The notes under the pieces: model-generated
Told to the model about the DNA's origin: nothing
The model's input: the letters and a program-made list of their open reading frames with translations, nothing else
Databases searched by the model: none
NCBI RefSeq assembly: GCF_021533195.1
Contig: NZ_JAJNKB010000013.1
Location: forward strand, 1-64,000
Direction of reading: 5' to 3'
Source: Portibacter marinus
GTDB taxonomy: Bacteria > Bacteroidota > Bacteroidia > Chitinophagales > Saprospiraceae
DNA length: 64,000 nucleotides
Shown here: piece by piece, positions 55,176-62,758 of the stretch
How positions within the stretch are numbered: position 1 is the first letter of the stretch
Layout of the letters: every line of letters begins with the position of its first letter
Made by a program: the position numbers and the translations under genes

Positions 55176-56813
55176 CTAATGATCTATTATTGCATTTCTA
55201 CCTTCACCTCTTCGATCTATACCCACATCATAGGACTTCAACACCCCTTGCTCATCATACATCAACTTGATTCCAGTTGCATTCCCGATAGAACCCTTTA
55301 CCATTTGATGTCCTTTCTCTTCTAATGCTTTAATCGTGGTAGCGTCCAATTCTGAATCTACCCGAATGGTATTAGGTTCTACAAATGTAATCTTCGGAGC
55401 GTCTATCGCATCTTGCATAGACATGTCAAAATCTAAAAGATTGAAAATGATTTGAGGAACATTCTGCGTTATCGTGTGACCTCCCGGAGAACCCATCGCA
55501 GCATAAGGATTCCCATCCTTCATAATAATTACCGGACTGTCTCCAGACAATTTATGCCTACTAGGAAAAGCATCCATCGGGTTGCCCTTTGGTTCAAAAG
55601 TGGAATAAGCCATAGAGTTATTGAGCCATACTCCTGTACCTTCGACCATAATTCGACTTCCAAAAACATTGCCAAGAGTCTGTGTTGCACTGACGATGTT
55701 GCCAGATCGATCTGCAACTACAAAGTGCGTAGTATTAACGCTATTGGGTGAAAAAGGTGGTTCAAACTCGGTTGCTCTATCCTTATCAATTGAACTTACA
55801 AATGCGTTGAGCACTTCTTTTGAGAGGATACTATCAATCGGTGCTTCTCTAACATCAGGGTCAAAAGAATAGGCTAAACGAGCTCTATAAGATTCTTTTG
55901 TCATCTCAGCAAATCGATGGAGGTAATCTGTTGAATTATGATTCAAGGAATCCCTGGGAAACTGTTCCATCAGACCAAGGTTGAACAACGTTGGGAATGA
56001 ATTGGCTGGCAGCGATGCGGTATAGACTTCGTAACCTCTATAGTTATAACTTAAAGGCTCCCACCACTCCGCTTCATTTAACTCAAGATCTTTTTTCCTA
56101 AGAAAACTTCCGATATCCTTCATTTTCTGATCAATCTTTTCGGCAATTTCGCCTCTGTAAAATGGATCAGCACCTTCCTTTGCAATGGTTCGAAAGGTCT
56201 GAGCAAGATCTTTTTGGATGAGCCGATCACCTTCTTTAAGCGGTTCTCCATTCTTGCTGTAAAAGGACTTCGGATAATCATTAAAAGCCGAAAAAGAATA
56301 TTCGATAAATCTTGCAGTGTTAGCACTGATTAAATATCCTTCTTCTGCATGTTTTATAGCAGCATCAAAAAGCTCTGACCATTCAAGACTGCCATATGCC
56401 TTATGTAGAGCAGCCCAAGCATTCAAATTTCCAGGCGTTGAAATCGCTTTAGGACCAATACGATTCTCCATGTGGCTAGAAGTAGGTGCCCTCATCAAAT
56501 CCGAATTTGTTGCTTCAGGAAATCGGCCACTTGAGTTCAAATATCTCACTTTCTTTTTTTCTGCATCGTAAATGAGCGTCGTTCCATATCCGCCAATTCC
56601 AGACATCATCGGTTCTACTACATTCAGTGTTGCCGCAACGGCGATCGCTGCATCGAAGGCATTTCCTCCTCTTTCTAGTATTTCCAGGCCTGCTTTTGTA
56701 GCTAAAGGATGGGCAGAGGCGACTTCACCAAATAATAAGGGTTTCTCCACTTTCGTGCTACAAGAACAAAGTAATGTTACAAGAAATAGGATTTGAAGGG
56801 TGACCGTTTTCAT
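55176..56813 (-). CDS. ggt: Gamma-glutamyltransferase, lipoprotein type
   Basis: Seen: 545 residues; lipobox LLCSC in the signal. Large-subunit blocks VASAHPLATKAGLEILERGGNAFDAAIAVA-type (start near 30). Autocleavage and nucleophile at Thr361 in NTTHFVVAD. Small subunit with GSPGGHTITQNVPQII. Known: GGT splits itself and transfers or hydrolyses gamma-glutamyl groups (glutathione and others) in the periplasm. Length is normal. It sits inside the DUF6090 run, 42 bases after copy 4 and 45 before copy 5, same strand. Inferred: part of the same transcription unit. Whether it serves the DUF6090 proteins is unknown. Confidence 0.92.
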   Translation of the reverse strand: MKTVTLQILFLVTLLCSCSTKVEKPLLFGEVASAHPLATKAGLEILERGGNAFDAAIAVAATLNVVEPMMSGIGGYGTTLIYDAEKKKVRYLNSSGRFPEATNSDLMRAPTSSHMENRIGPKAISTPGNLNAWAALHKAYGSLEWSELFDAAIKHAEEGYLISANTARFIEYSFSAFNDYPKSFYSKNGEPLKEGDRLIQKDLAQTFRTIAKEGADPFYRGEIAEKIDQKMKDIGSFLRKKDLELNEAEWWEPLSYNYRGYEVYTASLPANSFPTLFNLGLMEQFPRDSLNHNSTDYLHRFAEMTKESYRARLAYSFDPDVREAPIDSILSKEVLNAFVSSIDKDRATEFEPPFSPNSVNTTHFVVADRSGNIVSATQTLGNVFGSRIMVEGTGVWLNNSMAYSTFEPKGNPMDAFPSRHKLSGDSPVIIMKDGNPYAAMGSPGGHTITQNVPQIIFNLLDFDMSMQDAIDAPKITFVEPNTIRVDSELDATTIKALEEKGHQMVKGSIGNATGIKLMYDEQGVLKSYDVGIDRRGEGRNAIIDH

Positions 56814-56855
56814 TTTTTTAATTTTTTAGGGGAAGTTTTTCTATTTCAATGATCA

Positions 56856-57590
56856 TCATTTATGCTCTTCAATAAAATTAATGATTTCAATAGATTTTTC
56901 TTTAATCCTTGTATGTGCGGCAGTTGTATTTTCAAACATAAACTTTCTGACCCCAAGCGCTGCCACGAATGTGCCGACCAGTTCTTTGGGGTCAAGATTG
57001 TCCCATAAAATTTGATCGATGATATCTCCTTCATGAACCTCAACGTTAATTGGGAAATGAACCATGTGCATTGACATTACCGATTGATAGTATTCAATAT
57101 TGCTCCTAAATCGTTCTAGTTGATCTATCTGCAAGCTATTTAGGTCCATAAGTTTTTCTACCAGTTCCTTATCTAGCAATTCGATGTTACCTGAAGAAAT
57201 AATGGTGTTGAAAGTGTTATTCGCGTAATCACGTTTCACTTTAAAGGCATAGTCGTATTCTAATTTTATAATTTTCTCCATTGTATCGATGGTAGTCGAT
57301 GCCAAGTGTATTTTATTCAAAGTACTTTTAATCGCAAGGAGATCTTTTTTCTGAACATCGACAATTCTATTGATATCTATCGTGTCAGACACCAAGTCGC
57401 GGATCAAAGATTCTAAATACACTTCGGCAAGTTCAGCGTTTTTCCTTTCTGTGTTCAAATTGTTAATCTTTAACGCAATGAGAATTCCAAAAACAACCAG
57501 TAGGATTTCACCAAGCGCATACAACAGATACTTGGATACGCCATTTTGTCGTAACATTTGCTTGCGTAGATTTCGGAATAGTCGCAGCAT
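56856..57590 (-). CDS. DUF6090 family membrane protein, copy 4
   Basis: Seen: 244 residues. Start MLRLFRNLRKQMLRQNGVSKY; the anchor GEILLVVFGILIALKINNLNT departs slightly from the INNWN end of the siblings. Family block IISSGNIELLDKELVEKL. The domain is helix-rich with Ile/Asp repeats. It lies 6 bases after the C45 peptidase gene and 42 before ggt. Most divergent of the intact copies. Confidence 0.87.
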   Translation of the reverse strand: MLRLFRNLRKQMLRQNGVSKYLLYALGEILLVVFGILIALKINNLNTERKNAELAEVYLESLIRDLVSDTIDINRIVDVQKKDLLAIKSTLNKIHLASTTIDTMEKIIKLEYDYAFKVKRDYANNTFNTIISSGNIELLDKELVEKLMDLNSLQIDQLERFRSNIEYYQSVMSMHMVHFPINVEVHEGDIIDQILWDNLDPKELVGTFVAALGVRKFMFENTTAAHTRIKEKSIEIINFIEEHK

Positions 57591-57596
57591 TTCGTC

Positions 57597-58841
57597 TTAA
57601 AAATTTAAAGTTTGATATTCCGTTTCATCAGGGGGACCCGCAGTGATCAACATGTATGGTTTTTCACCAAGGACCATGATGGTAGAAGCAAAAGTAAAAC
57701 CACCACTTCCCGTCCAGGACCTGCAAACCGGATTCAATGGATCCTCCTTCCCTCTCAAAATATTCATAATCGCCTTTTCGTCTATGTCCTCTACTTCAGT
57801 CATTCCCAATTCCACAGCACGAAATCTTATATGAGAATTAGAATTGGTAGGTTGATCAAGCTTGCCAACTTTAGGACCATCATCCGAATGCCAGGGTTTT
57901 AAGTTCGTATTCACAATCGGATGATTGGTATGATAAACCGCATCATTCTGATTTTCTGGAAGATGACGCACGACCTTACACGCAGAAGCCTCAAAATTAT
58001 AAACTTCGCCGTCTATGCCTACGATATAACTTTGACCTGAAGCGTGTGGTATGGAATTGATAAACTGCAATATTTCATCCTTGTCCGTCATACTAATGAG
58101 TTTTTTGACAACAAATGCTACCGGCACTCCTTCATCCGCAGCCTTAAGTTGCATAATGGTATTGACAACTACTCCTAGTCCCTCTTCATTCATTCCATTA
58201 AGAGCAATCAGTCCCGGATGCGATAAAACCATTTGATTAGGCTGTCCATCCATACCAGATATCTTAAAAAGAACCTGATATTTATCAGTGTAATCTTCGA
58301 TGTCCATGTTCTGTGCAACCATAGCAGGATTCCCATCTCTTGCAGGAATACCCACATCACTGCAATGATGGTTATTAGGGTCATCAATGTAGACCCAAAA
58401 CTCGTCTAAAAGATTAAGAACCATGACCTCCTCAAATTTCTGCCCAGCACCTTCAGCGATCCCTTTGACTTCCGCATATAATTCTGGCGTCCATTTTTTT
58501 ATTGAAGCTTCAAAGTTGGCATACTCCATAAATTCATCCAATACTTCAGAAGCGTCTTTCCCAAGCGCTTTAGAAGTATTTTCCTTCCACAGTCCGATAA
58601 TTTCATCAATCTCTTTTTTAAGTTTTTTCCCATGCTGAAGTCCAAGTTCATACCCGCTTCCACGAAGCTCTATGACATTCAGTTGACGATTTCTAACTAT
58701 TGGATGATCACTGAGATCACTAACTTCCGCAATACTCAACGTGGCATCTATCTCAGAAGGAGGCTGACATTTAATATTTAATTCTAGCAAAATCAAGCAC
58801 ATCGCTAGCATGAGGAGGATTGGATTTTTAGCAAAAATCAT
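57597..58841 (-). CDS. C45 family Ntn-hydrolase (acyl-CoA:6-aminopenicillanate acyltransferase-like)
   Basis: Seen: 414 residues; hydrophobic N terminus with a Cys at 25, possibly a lipoprotein. Autocatalytic nucleophile C160 in NNHHCSDVG, with the partner blocks MVAQNMDIEDY, LSHPGLIALNGMNEEGLGVVVN and YNFEASA. Known: C45 proteins (also related to choloylglycine hydrolases) cleave or transfer acyl groups on amides and are self-processed at the Cys. Inferred: envelope amidase. It is wedged between DUF6090 copies 3 and 4 with 1- and 6-base gaps, so it is almost certainly cotranscribed with them. Confidence 0.9.
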   Translation of the reverse strand: MIFAKNPILLMLAMCLILLELNIKCQPPSEIDATLSIAEVSDLSDHPIVRNRQLNVIELRGSGYELGLQHGKKLKKEIDEIIGLWKENTSKALGKDASEVLDEFMEYANFEASIKKWTPELYAEVKGIAEGAGQKFEEVMVLNLLDEFWVYIDDPNNHHCSDVGIPARDGNPAMVAQNMDIEDYTDKYQVLFKISGMDGQPNQMVLSHPGLIALNGMNEEGLGVVVNTIMQLKAADEGVPVAFVVKKLISMTDKDEILQFINSIPHASGQSYIVGIDGEVYNFEASACKVVRHLPENQNDAVYHTNHPIVNTNLKPWHSDDGPKVGKLDQPTNSNSHIRFRAVELGMTEVEDIDEKAIMNILRGKEDPLNPVCRSWTGSGGFTFASTIMVLGEKPYMLITAGPPDETEYQTLNF

Positions 58842-58842
58842 A

Positions 58843-59622
58843 TCAATTTCTGTTTATCTCATTGGTAACTAATTCTAATATTTTCTCACACTCTTTTAAC
58901 AATTTGTAACCTTCCATTGCATTGTGTCTTGCATGCATTTTTTTGATGGAAATATGACTTTGCAAAGTGGGATGATTAAGGAGTTCTTTTCGATTAAAAG
59001 GAATGTGGTCTTCATAGGCTTCAAATTCCAATGTATCTTCTCTGTAGAATTCTAATGTGAAGTCAAAACGTTCCAGATTGCTCATCGGATAGTGTTCGGC
59101 TAGGAAGGGTACAATCGTATTTTGAGAAAAATGAATCGCGAGTTGTTCATCATCATCCAATTCGTCGTCTACGCCTGACCAAATGGTTAACTTATTCCTC
59201 AATTCTTCATTTTGGATAAGATTTAAGTTGCCTGAATTCACCAGATTATTTGATGCTCCAGGTCTGGAGTTGTAATCGAACCAATCGAAAACAGCATACA
59301 TGAGCATATCGAAAGATGCTTCGCCATGTTCTAAAGCTTTGCTTTTGTCTTGAAGTTGGCTCATTGCGTTCATAATCCCTAAATTTCCATCATAAACTCG
59401 CTTGGCATCCCGAAGATTTTCAGTAAATTCTACTTGCAAACTTTGCAATATGCTTCTTTCCGCAATTCTATCTAATCGATCCAGATTCCAGTTATTGATT
59501 TGTAAGGCAATCAGTATACCTACCACCACTAAGAGTATTTCTCCTATACCATATAGCAGATAATTAGAAAACCGTCTATTAGAAGAAGTCATTTTGCGCA
59601 TTTTTCGAAAGACCTTAACCAT
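58843..59622 (-). CDS. DUF6090 family membrane protein, copy 3
   Basis: Seen: 259 residues, the longest intact copy. N terminus MVKVFRKMRKMTSSNRRFSNY, anchor GEILLVVVGILIALQINNWNL. Family block LVNSGNLNLIQNEELRNKL near 127-145, and DDEQLAIHFSQNTIVPFL, shared with copy 5. Its start (ATGGTTAA) overlaps the end of copy 2 by 8 bases. It stops 1 base before the C45 start. Confidence 0.88.
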   Translation of the reverse strand: MVKVFRKMRKMTSSNRRFSNYLLYGIGEILLVVVGILIALQINNWNLDRLDRIAERSILQSLQVEFTENLRDAKRVYDGNLGIMNAMSQLQDKSKALEHGEASFDMLMYAVFDWFDYNSRPGASNNLVNSGNLNLIQNEELRNKLTIWSGVDDELDDDEQLAIHFSQNTIVPFLAEHYPMSNLERFDFTLEFYREDTLEFEAYEDHIPFNRKELLNHPTLQSHISIKKMHARHNAMEGYKLLKECEKILELVTNEINRN

Positions 59623-60355
59623 TCCTTAGTTTTAGTTCTTTGACCAATTCATTTCTCACCTTAGTAATCTTCCCCAAAAGCATTAAGTAGTCATTTCTAT
59701 AGTCTTGTCTGGCATCAATCACCTCCACTAAAGCATTTCGAAATTCAAAGTCTTCACACAAATTTTCCAATGTATACGTTACTTCTAACTTTCCGTTCTC
59801 GTCATAACTAAAAAGAACCTTTTTCCATATGATCTCGTTTGCCCTTCCCAGTTCAGTCCGGAAATAATCGATAAAACTATTCGAATACTCTAAAGAATGA
59901 TATAGATCCTTAATTTGAGCTCTTAAGGTTTCGTTTGGCAAATTCGACATCATCTTTGCAGATAACATTTCGTCGTAAGTATCATGAATACTATAAAAGG
60001 CGGGTAGTACCTGATGGGTCAATAAAACCGTATCCAGGTATAATTTGCGCTCGTCTACTGCATTACAATTTTCCACATACTGTAAGCCCTTAAGCGAAAT
60101 TTCATAGTTGTTTTCTATATCAGGAAGTCGCCAGGAATATCCATTGAATAACTGATCAATGTCTTCGTTCAATTCCAAGAGAAAATCTTGTTGCGTATTT
60201 GCCACCTTCCTTTGATCGTTCCAATTGTTGATCTGAAGAGCAATTAGGATTCCTGCCACTACTAACAAAATTTCTCCTGCTGCATAGAGGAGGTATTGAT
60301 TGACTCGATGTCGCTTGATGAGGTCAAACCTGATTTTCCGGAAAAATTTGAGCAT
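59615..60355 (-). CDS. DUF6090 family membrane protein, copy 2
   Basis: Seen: 246 residues. N terminus MLKFFRKIRFDLIKRHRVNQY, anchor GEILLVVAGILIALQINNWND. The family block is weaker here (MLSAKMMSNLPNETLRAQI). A Cys (VENCNAV) and an acidic middle are its own features. It follows the broken copy 1 after 61 bases. Confidence 0.88.
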   Translation of the reverse strand: MLKFFRKIRFDLIKRHRVNQYLLYAAGEILLVVAGILIALQINNWNDQRKVANTQQDFLLELNEDIDQLFNGYSWRLPDIENNYEISLKGLQYVENCNAVDERKLYLDTVLLTHQVLPAFYSIHDTYDEMLSAKMMSNLPNETLRAQIKDLYHSLEYSNSFIDYFRTELGRANEIIWKKVLFSYDENGKLEVTYTLENLCEDFEFRNALVEVIDARQDYRNDYLMLLGKITKVRNELVKELKLRNG

Positions 60356-60416
60356 TTGAGGCTTTAGGGTTCTTTACTAAACTAATAATAAGAATTTTTT
60401 TTGTAAAGATCGGAGC

Positions 60417-61149
60417 TTATCCCGTTTTCAGGTAACCATTAATGCGCGAAATCAATAACCTGATATCATTAAGGAGGACCTCGTACTCTTCACTTAGAAT
60501 GGTCGGATAGCGTGTGCGTTCATGTAGTAAGTTCCTGAAATACAAGTCTTCCCATACATTTTCAACATTCAAATCTTCAGCTTCAGATTCATCTCTTAAG
60601 AGTTGATTGACCGGTATACAATGGTTAAGTTGATCTTTGTAATTATTCCAAGATTCTCGTTCTATCTTTTCCCATTCCCGAATAGTTCTTAGATTAGCTT
60701 CCCATGAACCGATTGATAATCTAATGGTATCATCCCTGATAACTTCTAACTTTCCACTGCCCATGATATCATTTACAGTACCCTCTTGAGCCCTAAATAC
60801 CGTAAAGCCCAAGCCTTTCATGAACAATTTTACAATTTGATCTTTTTTGAATAAATTCGAATCTAATTCTACAAGCACAAATATCGAATCAATGGAAGAG
60901 GACGTCGCTCTAGCCTTCTTCATTACTCTTTCCAACTATTTTTCATTCTTCCTTAAATCTTCTACAAAACTGATCAAGTATCGTTTTTCAGCAATTCGAT
61001 CCAATTTTTGTTTATTCCAATTATTGATCTGAAGCGCAATTAAGATTCCAAACACAACCAGAATTACCTCTCCGATTGCATAAAGCAAGTACTTCTTGAA
61101 CCTTCCTCTATCAATTAATGACATTATTACTTCTTAAAAATCTGATCAT
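60417..61149 (-). pseudogene. DUF6090 gene, copy 1, with an early frameshift and an in-frame TAG
   Basis: Seen: the usual start MIRFLRS lies at ATG 61149, but the frame then shifts by one. The real body (SLIDRGRFKKYLLYAIGEVILVVFGILIALQINNWNK) is in the frame of ATG 61124. That frame reaches TAG at 60936 after KNEK and goes on in the same frame (LERVMKKARATSS...) to 60417, with the family block IMGSGKLEVIRDDTIRLSI. The stop position would be Gln (CAG) by the surrounding pattern. Inferred: two-lesion pseudogene, or base errors. First gene of the run. Confidence 0.8.
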
Positions 61150-61354
61150 GGTCAAATTAGAGGCGGATAATAATGGAAAAGATCTGAATGTAGTGTGGCA
61201 GAGAGGATTTGAGGGTTTTAAGCATTGATCCAGGGTTAATTACATTCAATATAAAGAAAATAATCAATTGAACGAAGAACATACAACCTTTTAGAGGCTT
61301 ACAAAGACCACCATTTCAACTATTCAACAAAACGATTAGTAAGTTAAGCGATAG
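61150..61354. other. Gap upstream of the DUF6090 run
   Basis: Seen: 205 bases between the DUF6090 start and the DUF819 stop. It should contain the promoter of the run unless transcription comes from the DUF819 gene. No TAnnTTTG box, terminator or small gene was recognised. Confidence 0.4.
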
Positions 61355-62482
61355 TTACAAATCAAAAATCATTTTCAGTAAGAAAATCGTAAGCATTCCC
61401 CAAAACGTACCTGTCGCCATACTCAGAATTGCCAGTACAATTGCATGCGGCATCCACTTTTTCTCATAGGCAGCAGTAACAGCAGGGGCAGTAGCGATCC
61501 CACCTACATTAGCCATACTCGCTATAGGAACCCAGGCTACATTGACATTCAAAATTTTCGCTAAGCCTAACATCACAAATAGATGGCTGATCAACCAGAT
61601 CACCAGGAAGAAGAGGAGTTCCAAATTCAACTCGAATGCACTAAACCTCAGCTTCAAACCCAAAACTGCCATTACTATCAGAATCAAGAGGCTTCCCATC
61701 TTCAAAGCAATCTTCACATTCCAGCCCTTCACATAATTCCCAAGTACTAAACCTAATCCAGAAAGCAAGAGAATCTTTGCGATGTAATTTTCGGTGACCA
61801 CATTCACTAAGAATACCGAAGCAATCAAAACAACCGCGATGAGAAGGAGAGAAAATTCACCGTCCGAACTTTCTTCCAAGCTCACAGGCATTTTTGAATC
61901 TGTAATCCCCAGCTTCTGATTCAAAAAGTTGCTTTCCTTTATTCCCTGAAACATTAGAATGGTCCAGACATTGACCAATACGTTGTCCATCACAAGTATC
62001 GTCAAAAAAATATGTTCCGGGCAATTTACGATCTCTTTTAGGACCAATTGACTTGTACTCCCACCAATCCAACTTCCCACGATGGGTGGCAGTCCTTTCC
62101 AATACTCCAAGTCCTTTAAAACTTCTGCCACAAAATCTTGATTTAGCCATATGACTATAAGCAAAATAGGAAAAACGGCTATCCAAAGAGAGCCGGCAAG
62201 AAATACGGCAAGCGGCTTCCATCCAATCGCCTTCAATTGAACCAAAGAAAGACTGCTCATAGAGGCCAATACAGCCAATAAGATCAAGTACTCCTTGTTA
62301 AATGTATGTATATATCCGGCAGAATAATCCTTTCCAAATAAAAGAGAGATACCTGCCGGTATCAGATATGCCAATAGAATGGCTGGGACCCATTCAAATA
62401 ACTTTTGAAGCAATCTGTTGTCCCACCTGTCTAAAATATAAACAGAGAATAACGTGATTCCAACGATTATAAATGATTCCAA
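61355..62482 (-). CDS. DUF819 family membrane protein
   Basis: Seen: 375 residues with about ten hydrophobic segments. Signature blocks PPIVGSWIGGSTSQLVLKEI and ASMANVGGIATAPAVTAAY (start near 320). Known: these are the two helix-loop signatures of DUF819 (YjcL-type), a transporter-like fold of unknown substrate. In Bacteroidota it is often near peptidase or dipeptide-handling genes. Here the DUF6090, C45 and GGT genes follow on the same strand. Inferred: may move a product of the Ntn-hydrolases; this is context only. Confidence 0.85.
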   Translation of the reverse strand: MESFIIVGITLFSVYILDRWDNRLLQKLFEWVPAILLAYLIPAGISLLFGKDYSAGYIHTFNKEYLILLAVLASMSSLSLVQLKAIGWKPLAVFLAGSLWIAVFPILLIVIWLNQDFVAEVLKDLEYWKGLPPIVGSWIGGSTSQLVLKEIVNCPEHIFLTILVMDNVLVNVWTILMFQGIKESNFLNQKLGITDSKMPVSLEESSDGEFSLLLIAVVLIASVFLVNVVTENYIAKILLLSGLGLVLGNYVKGWNVKIALKMGSLLILIVMAVLGLKLRFSAFELNLELLFFLVIWLISHLFVMLGLAKILNVNVAWVPIASMANVGGIATAPAVTAAYEKKWMPHAIVLAILSMATGTFWGMLTIFLLKMIFDL

Positions 62483-62710
62483 GAATTAGCTTAATTTATC
62501 TTTTCATAGTTTCCACCCTCTCCAATCAAACAAGATAAATTTTATTCCTGAGATACACTACATTGGCTTTACATCCTCCTCACTTGCGCCATTATCGATC
62601 AATTTCAACCCCTCCACACCTTCACATAGAACAGCACAATTATGAAATCATCGCTAGTGATTAACAACACGCTAATAACTGCAAACTTCTTTGGACGAGC
62701 ATAAAAAGAA

Positions 62711-62736
62711 AAAGAGCAGCCAGATAGCCGCTCTTT
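62711..62736 (-). terminator. Terminator of the thrombospondin-type-3 repeat gene
   Basis: Seen: minus-strand hairpin, arms AAAGAGCGGC and GCTGCTCTTT (10 bp, one wobble), 6-base loop, stem closing into a T run. It lies 22 bases beyond the stop codon at 62759. The rest of the gap 62483-62758 holds nothing recognisable. Confidence 0.75.
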
Positions 62737-62758
62737 TCCTAATTCAAAATTCGATCAA

